DNA of 64,000 bases from Opitutia bacterium (GTDB taxonomy: Bacteria > Verrucomicrobiota > Verrucomicrobiia > Opitutales > Opitutaceae). Shown here in pieces: positions 8,301-18,600 of the stretch (position 1 is the first letter of the stretch; every line of letters begins with the position of its first letter). The translations under genes and the position numbers were made by a program. The notes under the pieces are model-generated. The model was given only the letters and a program-made list of their open reading frames with translations, did no database searches and was not told the origin of the DNA. Location: assembly GCA_947474365.1 (NCBI GenBank), contig CANJIU010000031.1:1-64000 (forward strand), in the 5' to 3' direction.

Positions 8301-11300
8301 GGTCGACGGTGTCATCGCGCCCAGAGCGGAAATTTCCGTGGAGGTCCACTTATAGGGCGACCCGGTGGTGCCGGATCCCGTGGGATTGTAGCTGGCCGAC
8401 GCGGAATTGAAGGCGCCGTTGTTGATTGAGTAGCGGACCGTACCCGGGACGAAGGCGAGACCGGACGCGACCGTGTCGAGCACCTCGGAGATCTGCACAT
8501 CGTTGATTTGCGGGGTGCCGACGTTCTTGACGATGATCTCGACGGTGCCGGTGTCACAGAGCTTCGCGATCGTGTTGGTCGTGTCGTGCACGACTTGAAT
8601 CTGTGGTGTGGGCGCAGTGACCGTGGGGTTGTTCGAGGTCTTGGTCTGCACGAAGGTGCTGTCGCAGCCCCAGCGGGCGGTGATGGCGTTGGCCCCGCTG
8701 GTGATCGAACACGTCGTTCCGGTAAACGTACCGACCAAGGTGATGCGGCGGGTGGCCCCGGATGGAATCGTGCCGAGCTGGACCGTGTAGGTGCTGCCGG
8801 CGACGGCGACATCGCCGGCGGTCAGGCCGACGCCGCCGCCTCCGACGGAGTTCTTGGTGTGGGCCACGGTCGCGGTGGCATCGGGGGTGACGCCGGTGGG
8901 AAAGGTGTCGAGCAATTCGGTGGCATAGGAAGAGCCGGAGCCGCCGTTGGTGACGTAGATGTCCCACTCAATGGAAGGGGAGAGGACAAAAAGCTTCGAA
9001 GGGGTGGCGAGGATGCTGAGGTCCGCTTTTCGGATGAGCGAGGGTGTACCGGAGCCGTTGGCGGTAAACTCCCGCGTGCCCGTGGAAGGGTTGGTCTGGT
9101 TGTCGTCGTAGGCGACGGTGCCCGATATGGCCGTCGGTGTGGTCGAGGAGTTGGTGCCCTTGCGCCGCATGTTCACCGTGATGGTGCCGTTGGCGGTGAG
9201 GTCACCGCCGGTGTAGGTGAAGGTGGGGTTGGTGCCGCTGTTCTCCGCGAAGGTGATGTTGCCGGAATTGAAAACGCCGCCGTAGACCGGTGTCTGGCCG
9301 GTGATGTAGGCGTAATCGCCGGTCGCCGTGGTGAGAGTCACGAAGAGGTTGGAGGCGAATTCAGCCGTGGCGTTGCCGACGGTGAGGGTGACGGGGAACG
9401 TCTCGCAGATGTCGAATTGCGAGGGGACGGAGATGCCGAGGGTCGCGGCCGCACGGGCAAGGGTGTAGAAGGCGCCCTGCGTGAACACGCCGCCGCCACA
9501 GCCGCCGGCCCCGGTCGCGATGCTCAACGTGGACAGCTGCGTGACGCTGCGGGTATTGCCGGAAAGGGCGGCGTCGGGTGCGGTGGCCTTGTAGCGGATG
9601 GCCAGCGTGCGGGAGGCGGCCGCGCCGAAGTTGGGATCGTTGAAATAGCCGGCACCCGCCAGGAAGCCGAGATCGATCGAGAGACTCCCGGTGCCGCCGG
9701 TGATGTTGCCACCCGGCACGGCGACGAACCCGCTGCCGTTGACGTTTACCTCGACGGAGCCGGGCACGAGGGTGAGCTGGGTGACGCCGCCGAAATTGTC
9801 GGAGTACGTCGTGCCCGCCCAGACGCCCGCGAAGTTGGCCGGGATGGTGTAGCTCGCGACGAACGGGATGAATTCGCCCTCGCCGTTGTCGCGGGTGAGG
9901 TCGGTGGTCGCTGCGCCGGTTTCGAACGTGCCGTCGCTCGCGGCCGGAGTGACATCGAACGCCTGCGTGACGGAGCCGCTCGGGCTCGCCGTCAGGAGGG
10001 TCGAGGCGGAGGCGGTGGCGGAAAGCGTGCAACCGGCGGTGGTCGTCAGCGTGTTGGTCGAGGCCGTATTGGTAAGATTAACACCACCGGCACAGGGATC
10101 GACCGAGGCGTTGAAGGCGATGGTGAGCGTGCGGGAGCTGGAGAGCAGGCTCTTGGCCACCGTCCACGTGACGACGTTGCCGACCTGGTTGACGGTGCCG
10201 GCGGACGGAGTGAGCACCACGCCGGTGATACCGGTGACGCCGGTGGGCAGGGTGTCGGTGACGACAACCGGGTCGGTCGTGATTTTCGCGAGGTTGGTCG
10301 CCGCCAGCGTCACGGTAAAGGTCCCCGGCCCACCGGTGGTGAGTCGGCTGGTGGAAACTGACTTGGTGAGGGAGAGTGTCGGTTGATCGGTCGGACCGAC
10401 GAGGGACCCGGTCACGAGCGGGATCGAGTAGCTCGAGCCGCAGCGGTTTTCGTATTGGGAGCTGAACACGAGGGTGCCGGAAGGAGGCGTGGCGCAATGG
10501 CTGGTGGCCTGGATCTTGAAGGTGAGCGTTTGCGTGGTGCCGTTGGCTATCACGCCGCTGTTGCCGGTGTAGTCGAAGGCGCCGGTGGTGGAATTGTAGG
10601 CCCAGTTGGCGGCGACGTTGCTGATCGTGACCCCCAGCGATGGGAAGTTGCTGGTGAGCCGGATCGCGCGGACGCCGGCGCCGATGTCGATGCCGCGGGC
10701 GTCGCCGGCACCGGTGTTTTGCACGGGGATGGAGACGTCAACCGTCGTGCCGTAGGCGAGGGTGATGCTCGGCCCCGTATAGGTGATCAGCGGTTGCTTG
10801 AGGTCGAGGACGACCGGGGAGAAATAGTTGACGGCGGTGGTCGTGGCATCGCCCACGGCGAAGAGGTTTTCGATATTGAGACAATCGGTGACCTTGCCGT
10901 TGACGGGGATGACGAGGGATTCGCCGGGGGCCAGGTAGGGCAGGGTGATGAGCGTGGTGGCGGTCGTGGTGGTGCGCGGCGAGGTGAGCGTGCCGAAGGA
11001 TTGCCAGAGCCAGGAAGTGCCCGGATTGGAGGCCGCCTCGTTGAAGGTGAGGTTGAAGAGACCGCCGAGGCCGGTGTTGGTGATCGTGTAGGTGTAGGTG
11101 CCGGTGGCGTTGACGGCGAGGGTGAGGGAACTGGGCGATTGGAACACGACGGACGCGCCCCGCCGCACGACGACGTTTTGCAGCGAAGTCGTGAGGGTGT
11201 TGAGCGCCCCGCCGTTGGTCGCGGCCCAGCGCCAGCCATGGGTGAGTTGGTAGGTGCCTCCGGCGGTGGCGGCGTCGGCCATCAGCATGAACACGATTGT

Positions 11301-11684
11301 CACTGTGCCGTTGACGGGGATGTCGTAGCTGCTGGCCAAGGTGATCGCGACCGTGCCCGTCGTGGCGGGAGTGCCGCTCACCGTCGCCGGGCTGGCCGTC
11401 ACGGCGCCCACGCGGGTGAAGCCGGCGGGCAGGACGACCTGCGGTGCGAAATCGAAGGCGATGGCATCGCCGCTGTTGGTGTAGGTGATGGAAAATTGAT
11501 CGCCGTTGCCCGGGGAAATGATGGTCGAGCCGCTCCACACGCCACCGGCGTCCATGTACGTGCGGGTGGCGTCGGCGGGAGTGAAGACGGGTGTGCCCGC
11601 AGTGACGTTGGCTGCCGCCCGAACCCCAACGGATGCGAGCGCGACGACCAGGAGACTGAGCGCGAGGTGCCGGAAGAATCTCAT
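5313..11684 (-). CDS. Giant secreted DUF11 / SdrD-B-like repeat protein
   Basis: The protein has 2123 residues. A signal peptide (FRHLALSLLVVALASVGVRA, residues 4-23) is followed by a Thr/Gly/Ala/Val-rich chain of Ig-like modules. DUF11-type modules with N-x-G and D-x-x-P-x-G turns recur, for example near residues 430, 890, 1190 and 2025-2123. Around 1650-1960 are SdrD-B/Cna-B-like modules (GTVFKDSGTG, G-V-x-V-R-L-T-N, YTLWV). Asp/Asn loops (DLNGNGEVDAGE) could bind calcium. Lys is scarce. No cell-wall anchor, PEP-CTERM or porin tail is visible at the C-terminus (VTFAVKVEN). It is most likely a surface or matrix fibre. The ATG overlaps the upstream stop (ATGA at 11681-11684), so translation is coupled to the OmpA-N-like gene. 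Confidence 0.85.
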   Translation of the reverse strand: MRFFRHLALSLLVVALASVGVRAAANVTAGTPVFTPADATRTYMDAGGVWSGSTIISPGNGDQFSITYTNSGDAIAFDFAPQVVLPAGFTRVGAVTASPATVSGTPATTGTVAITLASSYDIPVNGTVTIVFMLMADAATAGGTYQLTHGWRWAATNGGALNTLTTSLQNVVVRRGASVVFQSPSSLTLAVNATGTYTYTITNTGLGGLFNLTFNEAASNPGTSWLWQSFGTLTSPRTTTTATTLITLPYLAPGESLVIPVNGKVTDCLNIENLFAVGDATTTAVNYFSPVVLDLKQPLITYTGPSITLAYGTTVDVSIPVQNTGAGDARGIDIGAGVRAIRLTSNFPSLGVTISNVAANWAYNSTTGAFDYTGNSGVIANGTTQTLTFKIQATSHCATPPSGTLVFSSQYENRCGSSYSIPLVTGSLVGPTDQPTLSLTKSVSTSRLTTGGPGTFTVTLAATNLAKITTDPVVVTDTLPTGVTGITGVVLTPSAGTVNQVGNVVTWTVAKSLLSSSRTLTIAFNASVDPCAGGVNLTNTASTNTLTTTAGCTLSATASASTLLTASPSGSVTQAFDVTPAASDGTFETGAATTDLTRDNGEGEFIPFVASYTIPANFAGVWAGTTYSDNFGGVTQLTLVPGSVEVNVNGSGFVAVPGGNITGGTGSLSIDLGFLAGAGYFNDPNFGAAASRTLAIRYKATAPDAALSGNTRSVTQLSTLSIATGAGGCGGGVFTQGAFYTLARAAATLGISVPSQFDICETFPVTLTVGNATAEFASNLFVTLTTATGDYAYITGQTPVYGGVFNSGNITFAENSGTNPTFTYTGGDLTANGTITVNMRRKGTNSSTTPTAISGTVAYDDNQTNPSTGTREFTANGSGTPSLIRKADLSILATPSKLFVLSPSIEWDIYVTNGGSGSSYATELLDTFPTGVTPDATATVAHTKNSVGGGGVGLTAGDVAVAGSTYTVQLGTIPSGATRRITLVGTFTGTTCSITSGANAITARWGCDSTFVQTKTSNNPTVTAPTPQIQVVHDTTNTIAKLCDTGTVEIIVKNVGTPQINDVQISEVLDTVASGLAFVPGTVRYSINNGAFNSASASYNPTGSGTTGSPYKWTSTEISALGAMTPSTGANHTVRIRFDITASEVSNGTTPNVTASGTFKSVCGDAYTSPGTPYTVSVQKPTIVLTQNGLNRTTVGGALGTGTYGKTTYASTGNVVEWKIVIANSGNLVARNVRLVDVFAGSGGSAVIQGDGLASTTISHNSPLTLPDIPASTTYTYYVTETLGGTCVNALNTTTVTWGCVNNGATTASNLTTPTTNSDTARVNMVPSFGGSGGGSITQVTTTSSPTVDNGRIKHVITLTNGGGPAKNVAFTLTLPTTMDYDSSVAAAATGTGGYTGVTVTGSHPTYTFTFTNAANVMLNAQTAIVTLYLIQRSQFDAAANPNTATMATIAGFAMPETTANALDPALPATLNSDVSVNLQFESTCGGAALTAPVSTASLNPATPDLDLTVFPASVQVQPNPPAPYTFVFTYTITNNGDTGSTANRITFRIPTVGTHWASVSASLTTPGTGGTAATTAVAPYSSLVIGTLAKNASAVVTVTATTIAGPGLDAANLALVGEVEGSLFNQNGTDTTNNYSLDRAAPYVTSDSEVRGFVYNDADHSFARATTEGGIGSTVYAKLILNSAPTVAISAVAVDSSTGAYAFTGVSPGDYTIIVDTNNTLADVTPGRPSGWIGTEADTGSRTVSVSVATLNNINFGLWHGGKLSGTVFKDSGTGAGTANNGVRDGTETGLSGVTVRLTNSAGTTTHDTAVTDGSGNYTLWVANSLGNASLRVVETNRPGHISTGGTVGTTAGTYDRTNDRTVFTNVTDTVYTGVNFGDVTPNAFLTDGQQSTLPGSTVSYAHTFLAATGGTVTFSTANTIGTGVAAGSWNNVVYQDLNGNGEVDAGEPVIGGTGVTATGITVTEGQKVHLIIKDFTPVGAPLNARNAIVVTAGFTYDNASPALSQSYTHNDITTVGASATSGLDLVKTVDKSTANPGDTVTYTLTYTNNGAGPLSNIVIFDVVPAYSLFVSATNGTLPNDLTGCAITQPAANTKGNLRWTFAGTLASGGTGTVTFAVKVEN

Positions 11685-12604
11685 GGCGCGGAAGGGAACT
11701 CAGCCGCCGTTGCGTACCGCTCGGCGAGTTTCACGAAGGGTCGCGCGGCGCGCCAACCGGACTGATGGTATTCGTAGGCGGCCCACCGGAGCTGGACTTC
11801 GAGACGGGCGAGTGCGGCGAGACGGGGATCGGCGTTGGTCAAGCGTGAGGCGAGCGTGGCCGGGCGAAGTGCATCGGCCTTGGCCCAAAGATCGGTGCGG
11901 ACGCGACCGGATGCCGGTAGGACGGAGAGGGCGGGATGGGTGACAACGTCGGGTGATTCGAGCGCGCCGATGATTTTTTCGGCTTCGGCGGCCGCGGCGG
12001 CGACAATGCCGGAGCGATCCCGGGCGTGGTGCTCGTCCGCCGCGAAATCGAGCCAGTGCTGGGCTTTCGCGAACGCGTAGCTCTCGGAGGCAAGGCCGGC
12101 GTCCCAGAGTGCCGCGAGACGCGCCTGAAGCTGGTGGAGGCGATCGGGGAGGTGAGCCGGACGGGCGTCGGACTTTCCGCCCTTGGTGCGCGCCGGAGTG
12201 TCGGCCGTTTCAAGGGCTTCGGCGGCGGCGAGCAGCGGGAGGGCGGCGCGGAAACCGGCGGTGGCGCGGCGGTGGGCGATCCACGCGCGGTGCACCGCCA
12301 GGGCGGACTCGACCGGGGCATCCGGAGCGAGGGCGCGCTCGGCCTGGCTGACCGCGTCATTGACGAATGCCGTGCGGTTGGTGCGGTCGTATTCGGTTTG
12401 TGCGACGAGGACCCAGGCGGCGGCGGCCGGGCGGGCGGGCGACGTTTCCGGCAGCGCGGCGACACGTGTCGCGAGATCCTTCAACGTCGCCTGATCGGTG
12501 CGTTGCGTGGCATCCGTGCGGCGTTGGCCGACCGGGGTGAGTTCCGTGGCGGCCAGCGGTGCGGCGAACAGGAGGAAGGCGACGATGAGTTTATTCTTTT
12601 TCAT
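11681..12604 (-). CDS. Exported protein resembling the N-terminal repeats of OmpA-family proteins
   Basis: The protein has 307 residues. The start chosen is the ATG at 12604 (MKKNKLIVAFLLFAAPLAA, a clear signal peptide), inside the last codons of the upstream barrel gene. Three related helical modules are visible: one around WVLVAQTEYDRTNRTAFV, one with AKAQHWLDFAADEHHARDRS, and a third with LRWAAYEYHQSGW. The A-K-A-Q-x-W-L-D-F-A pattern is what I recall from the N-terminal half of some OmpA-family proteins in Proteobacteria. The peptidoglycan-binding OmpA C-terminal domain is absent here. Overlaps on both sides (14 nt with the barrel gene, 4 nt with the giant DUF11 gene) argue that the three products work together. 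Confidence 0.6.
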   Translation of the reverse strand: MKKNKLIVAFLLFAAPLAATELTPVGQRRTDATQRTDQATLKDLATRVAALPETSPARPAAAAWVLVAQTEYDRTNRTAFVNDAVSQAERALAPDAPVESALAVHRAWIAHRRATAGFRAALPLLAAAEALETADTPARTKGGKSDARPAHLPDRLHQLQARLAALWDAGLASESYAFAKAQHWLDFAADEHHARDRSGIVAAAAAEAEKIIGALESPDVVTHPALSVLPASGRVRTDLWAKADALRPATLASRLTNADPRLAALARLEVQLRWAAYEYHQSGWRAARPFVKLAERYATAAEFPSAP

Positions 12605-15600
12605 CGTCACGGGGCGGCGTGTTGTCGCGCTGGCCGAAGAGGTTTTCGTCAAATTTTATCCGGAGACTGAGGAAGACGCCGCGGTTGGTCGGAGTATCGC
12701 CCTGCAAGTCGCGCTCGCGGAAGCCGACGAGGTTGTAGCCGATGCCCGCGCGGAAATTGGCCTTGAAGTTGAAGCCGACCTCCGGGCCGATCGCCCAGAT
12801 TTGGCGGCGGGTGTCGCGGGCCCAGGTGGTGCTGGCGGAGAGGCCGAGGTCGAAACGTTTGCTGAATTCGTACAGCGCCCGGCCGCCGAGGAGATGGCCG
12901 ACGTAGCGCGCGGGAAGGCCGGCGACGGTTTCATCGACAAATTTGACCGCGTAGCGGCTGGAGAAGATCCAGTTGGGATTCGGCTGCCAGTTCGCGGCCA
13001 GGGAGCCGATGTGGACGTGGCGGAGTTGGTCGAGACCCGGTTCGAACGCGGAGCCGTCTTCGTAGCGGTACTCGTACCGGCCGAGTGCGTTCCATTCGTC
13101 TTTGTCCGTCTGGCGCCAGGCGAGACCGCCAAGAATCCGGCCCTGCTTCGTGTCCCGCGCGGTGGCCGACTTGTTGTCGACGAGGTAGAGGATGGTCTTG
13201 CCGAGGAGAGTCCAGTCGCGGGTGAGCTTGCGCGCGTAACCGAGGGTGTGAAGGATCGAGTCGGACTGGTTGGCCCAGCGAAGTTCGAGGCGGGTGGAGC
13301 CCTTCCAGAGGGGATTGTCTGTGTAGTCGAGCCCAGTGGTGACGGACGTGGACTCGTTCTGCGTGGTCCCGTCGAAGGGCGTGATCCGCTCAAGGCTGCC
13401 GTTGAGTCGGAGGCCCGGGCGGAGCGTGATCGTATTGCGGAGTCCGGTGGAGGCTTCGGCTTCGCGACCGGTGAAGGCATCGCGGGCGCGATACTCGTTG
13501 GTCAGACGGCCCTGCGCCCAGTAGTCGGTCTCGACGCCGAAGACGGTGGTGTTGTTTTGCTGAATATTGTTCAGCTCAAACGGTCCGCCGAGCGACGACA
13601 TGAGTTCGTGCCGGGCGTAAACGCGGCCGCGAGACGAGAACTGATACTCGCCGCCGACGGCGACGGTGCGGTTGTCGGTTTCGACCACGTCGTTTTCCCA
13701 CTCGACGTAGGCGGAGGCGTCGGCGAGACGGGGAATGGGGGATCCGAGTTTGAAGCGAAGGGAGCGGACCTCAAACGGCGTGACCACGCCGCGATTCGGT
13801 CCGGTGCCGGGGAGCCCGGTGGAGAGGGTGTTCGGGCGGGTGGTGAAGCCGGCGGCGTTGCCGGTCTCCTCGGACCAGCGCGCTCCGACCTCACTGGTCA
13901 CGCGATTCGAAAACGTGTGCAACCAATCGCCACGGACGCCCTCGCGACGGCCATCGGTTGCCGTGTCCTCCGTGAGGACGGCCTGGGCGACGAGTTGATT
14001 GCGGTCGTTGAGCCGGCGGGAGACTTTTGCGCCGGACTCGATGCGACCGGGTTGGAGGAGCGCGGCCTGGTTGACGAACGTGCGGTCGGTTTCGGTGTAG
14101 AAAACGCGCGCGTCGGTCTTGGTGTCGCGGTGGCGCAGGTCGATTCGTCCGGCGAGACCGTCGCCCTTCAGGGCGGTGTCGGATTGGGCCACTTCCGTGA
14201 GGAGAAACGTGTTGGGACCGATCCCGAGGGTGGCGTTGGCGGAGAGGAGCCGCTGGTGATCGCGGGGATTTTCGTCGAACGCGGCGTTGCCACCGACCTC
14301 GAGGCGGTTCGTCACGCGAGCCCGGGCCTCGCCGCCGTAGACGAGGAACGGATCTCCGCCCTGGTCGACCTCGTAGGTGACGCGGATGGACCGGGGGTTG
14401 AGATTTTCGTCGAGGCTGCGGACCGGGGCGCGGAAGAGGAGCCGGCCGGTGAAGGGCTCGAATTCGTAGTCGGTGAAGCGCGACTGCGGCTCGCTCTGCA
14501 GAACGAGGGAGCGTTGGTTCCGATCGCGGGTGAGGATTTCGACGCGCTCGGAGTTGATCAGGCCGTTGGCGGTGCGGAAGCGATACGGCCCGGACGTGCC
14601 GTCGGCGTCGATTTCCTCGACGATTTGGCGCGTGGTGTCGCGGCTGCCCCAGGCGGTGGCATCGACGCGGGAATTTTCGTAGTGGGCACGGGCGCCATTG
14701 AGGCTGCGCTGGTAATTGCCGAGGGCGCGGACCTCGTCTTCGGTGCGCGTCTGGAAGTCGCCGAGGAGGAGATAGCTCTTCTTCCGGTCGACCCGCAGGT
14801 AAAGTTTGCGCGTGGACTGCGCGTCGTAGCCGCGAATCGAGGAATCACCGTAGACGGGATAGTAGGTGTCGGGCTCGATATCGCGGAACAGGCGCTCGCG
14901 CGTGAGTTTGTCGGAATCGTAGGAGGCGGTGAGGAGATAGTCGCCCTTGACCTTGCCCTTGAGGAAAAACGCGGCGCGGCCGGCGGCACGCACATCGGAG
15001 TGGGTGGCGAGATTCTGGAGTTCATCCTCAAAGGCGTCGGCGGCGGTGGTGGGATTGAGATTTGAGGCGGTGAAGCCGCGCAAGAGAACCCGGCCTTCCA
15101 GCAGACCGCTGGCGACGAGGGGGCGGAGATCGGGCAGGAAGGAGAGGGCTTGTTCGCGGCGGAGGGAACCGGAGCTGACGATGATCTTGGCGTCGCCGGG
15201 CTCGCCCGGAGGCAGAAGCGTGTATTCGGCGCGGCCGTCCTCGATGAAGACCTGGACGCCGGGCTCGACCGGATCGAGATCGTCGACGCGCCAGCGGCCG
15301 AGGGACGTCTCCAGGGTCAACGGCGTGCGGGCGGACACCGGCGTGCCTCGTTCGTCGACGAGCGCGACGCGGACGGAAACGGGGGTGACCCCGTCGGCGG
15401 CCGGCTCGACCGTGGAGAAACTGACGTTGATTGACGCGAGTTGGTCGGGCGCGATGACCGTGATTTGAGTGCCCGGGCGTTCGTTGCCGAAACCGTCCTT
15501 CGCCGCGAGCTTGAGCACGTTTTCCCCGGGATGAAGCGAGATACCGAGGTATTCGCGGGCCTCGAGCTGGGTGGAGACGTTGATCGATTTCTTGCCGAGA

Positions 15601-18600
15601 CGGTCGTCGGAGACGGGCTCGCCGTTGACGAGGAGGGTGAGCGGGGCGCCGAGCGGGCCCTTGACGCGGATCGTCGTCTGGCGCGAAGGAAGCGTGTCGC
15701 GATCGTTGAGTCCGATGAAGCCCGGCGTGTTGTCGCCGACGTTGGCGGCGTAGAGTTCGAGCGGCGTCTTCGGTTCCGTTGCGACGGCTGCGGCGGGCAG
15801 CGAGGAATTGGCGGCGGTCAGCGTGCCGGCGGGGAGCAGACGGTTGAAGCCGGGGCCACGGGCCGCGGAATCGGAGTTGCCACCGGCGGTCGGGCTCGAG
15901 GATCCGCCGATCGTACCTGAAGCGGCGAGCGAGCGGGCGTCGCTGATCGGATCAGGACGAGCCTCGGGTTTGAGGCGGTCGCGGAGGGCGGTCTCGATTT
16001 CGGCCACGCGGACCTCCCCGGCATCGCGGCGCTTTTTCAACTGCTCGAGCAGGTCGGGGATGGCGGCGCCGATGGCGAAGTTGGCCTTGTGCAGTTCACC
16101 TTTCTTCAGATCGACGAAACGGGAAACCGGATCGCCGGCGTGGTGGGAGTCGAGGTTGAGGAGGAATGCGCCGACGGGGAGGGTGATTTCGTCGACCTTG
16201 AGCGTGTGGGTGACGGGGCGGACACCATAGAAGGAGTATTTGCCTTCCTCATCGGTGACGGCCGAGGTGCCGTCCTCAAGGTAGAGGCGCACACCCGGGA
16301 TGCCGGGCTCGCCTTCGCCTTGGATGCGATCGCGGTCGGCATCGAGGAAGACCTTGCCGATAATCACGCCCTTGTCGCTGAACACGCCCGGTTCGAGGAC
16401 GACTTTGGCGGTGGCGACATTGCTGACGAGGCCGGTGGCAGGGACCGAGAATTGGGCGCGATTGACGGCGTCGCCGAGCGGTGCGCCGACTTCGGCGCGG
16501 ACGCGGTAGTTGAGCGAGTGGCGCGTCGCAGCGTCGAAGGAGCCGAGAGCGAAGCGCAGTTCGGGTCCCCGGCCGCCGGCGGGATCGGCGAGGCGTTGCC
16601 CGTCGAGGCGGGCGGAGCCGGGCTCGTAGGTGAAGCCGCGCGGGAGCACGTCGGTGAGGACAACCGACGGGAGGCGGAGGTTGAAGGTGTTCCTCAACTC
16701 CAGCGTGTAGAGGACGGAATCTCCGATCTCAACGGTGGGGCGGGAGGCTTTCTTCTCAAGGGCGAGTTGGCCGGTGAGCGGGACGTCGAGCGAGACGTCG
16801 ATGAAGACGGCGCCGGTGGTGAGATTAACCGGAAAAGTCTCCCCGTTCGAGCCGGGGGCGATGATGCGGGTGGTGCCGAAGATGCCGCAGAGCGGTGCGA
16901 TCTTCGAGGGAAACGTCGATCCGGCGGGCCCGACGGCCTCGATGCGGTAGATGCTGGGACCGACGAGAGGAAATTCGTAGCGTCCATCCGGGCCGGTGGT
17001 CACGGGATTGGGAGACGGCGTGACCCCGTCCGCCTTGAAGACGACCGCGGGCTGGTTGGGGTGCCCGCCGTTGCCGTTGCCAAACACGTCGATCAGCGTG
17101 ATCGTGACGCCGGACACCGGTTGACAGGTGAGCGTGTCAAACACGACGCCAGCCGGGTCGATTTGGATGTCGGCGATCGTGATGGTGGCGCCGCAGCCGT
17201 TGATTTGCGCGGAGAGTTTGTCGCCGCTGACGGACTGGAGCTTGCCATCGCCGCCGATGGTCGCGACCCGGGCGGCGTCGTCGACCGGGACGTCGGTGAG
17301 GACGAAGATGCCGGTGTTGGGTCCGGTCTCGACGGCCACGTAGGCCTCGCGGTCGCCGGTGAGGGCGGAGGTGATGACGACCGTGATGCGCTCGATCGTC
17401 GTGGAACTGGTGTTACACGCGGCGGCGTTGGCCGTGAGATTGATGGGCTGGCCGAGGGGAATTGAATTGGTCGAGTTGACCGTGTCAGGATCGCGGTAGA
17501 AGGTCACCGCCGGCGGCGTCGTCGGGACCGTGGTGACGACGGCGTTGGAATCGAAGGCGGCGGAGAGCGAACCGTTTTGATAGTCGAAGTCGGCGGTGTT
17601 GCGGATGGGGCCGGAGGCGTTGTCGTTGACGCGGACCTGAAAGGCGGGTGCGGCGGAACGGCCGGGGTCAAAGGTGGTGTAGCCAAACGCCACGGCGGCA
17701 ACCTGGCGGGCGTCGGCCGGTCGCGCGGTGACGAAGGTGGTGTCGGAGGCACCTTGGAGCCGATAGAGCACCTGGGCGCCGCCATCCGCGGTGACGTTGA
17801 TGAAGGTGGTGTTGGCCGGCATCGTGTCACGGATGAGAATCAGGGGGCGCCTGGCGCCATCGACGGTGACCTCGAACGGCGCGGGCGAGGCCGTGCCGGT
17901 GTTGGTGAGCGAGATCGTATAGGTGATGGTCGCGCCGGGCTGGGTCGTGGTGGCGGACCCGGTCTTGGTGAACGTGAAGGTGGGGTTGCGTGCGGTCAGC
18001 GTGTCGGTGTTGGTCTGCGTCGGTCCGCCGGTGGTGGCGCTGGCGGAAATCTCGACTCGGGCCACGGCGCCGTCGGCCAGCGTGGCAGGGGTGGTGCCAT
18101 TGAGGAGGAGGATGATCGCGACCCCGGGTGGGACGGTGAGGGTGGCGCCGTTGGCGATGCGTGGTTCGGTCGCATCGAGGATCCCGTCGCGATTGCGGTC
18201 TTCCCCGAGGATCAGGGTGGAGAGGTCAAAGTTGTCTCCGGCGAGGTTGCGAAAATCGAGGCGGACGGTGACTGGGACGGGGCCGGTGTTGGTGAGGGTG
18301 TGCGGCAACGTGACGCCGGTGGCGGGCGCGACGACATAGGCGGCGTCGGCGGTGAGGGTAAACGTGGGAACAGGGGCGGTGAGGGTGTCGGTATTTACCA
18401 CTCGAATACCGGACGTGGTGGAAAACGCGGAGATCTCCAGACGGGCGACCGTGGCGGGGGAGAGGACGGCGGGCGTCGTGCCCGAGAGCAGGAGGGCAAG
18501 CGAAGCGCCGCGGGGGAGCGTGACGCTGGAGCCGGAGGTGAAGCGGGGCTCGCCGGCGTCGAGGGTGCCGTTGCCGTTGCGATCCTCGCCGACAACAAGC

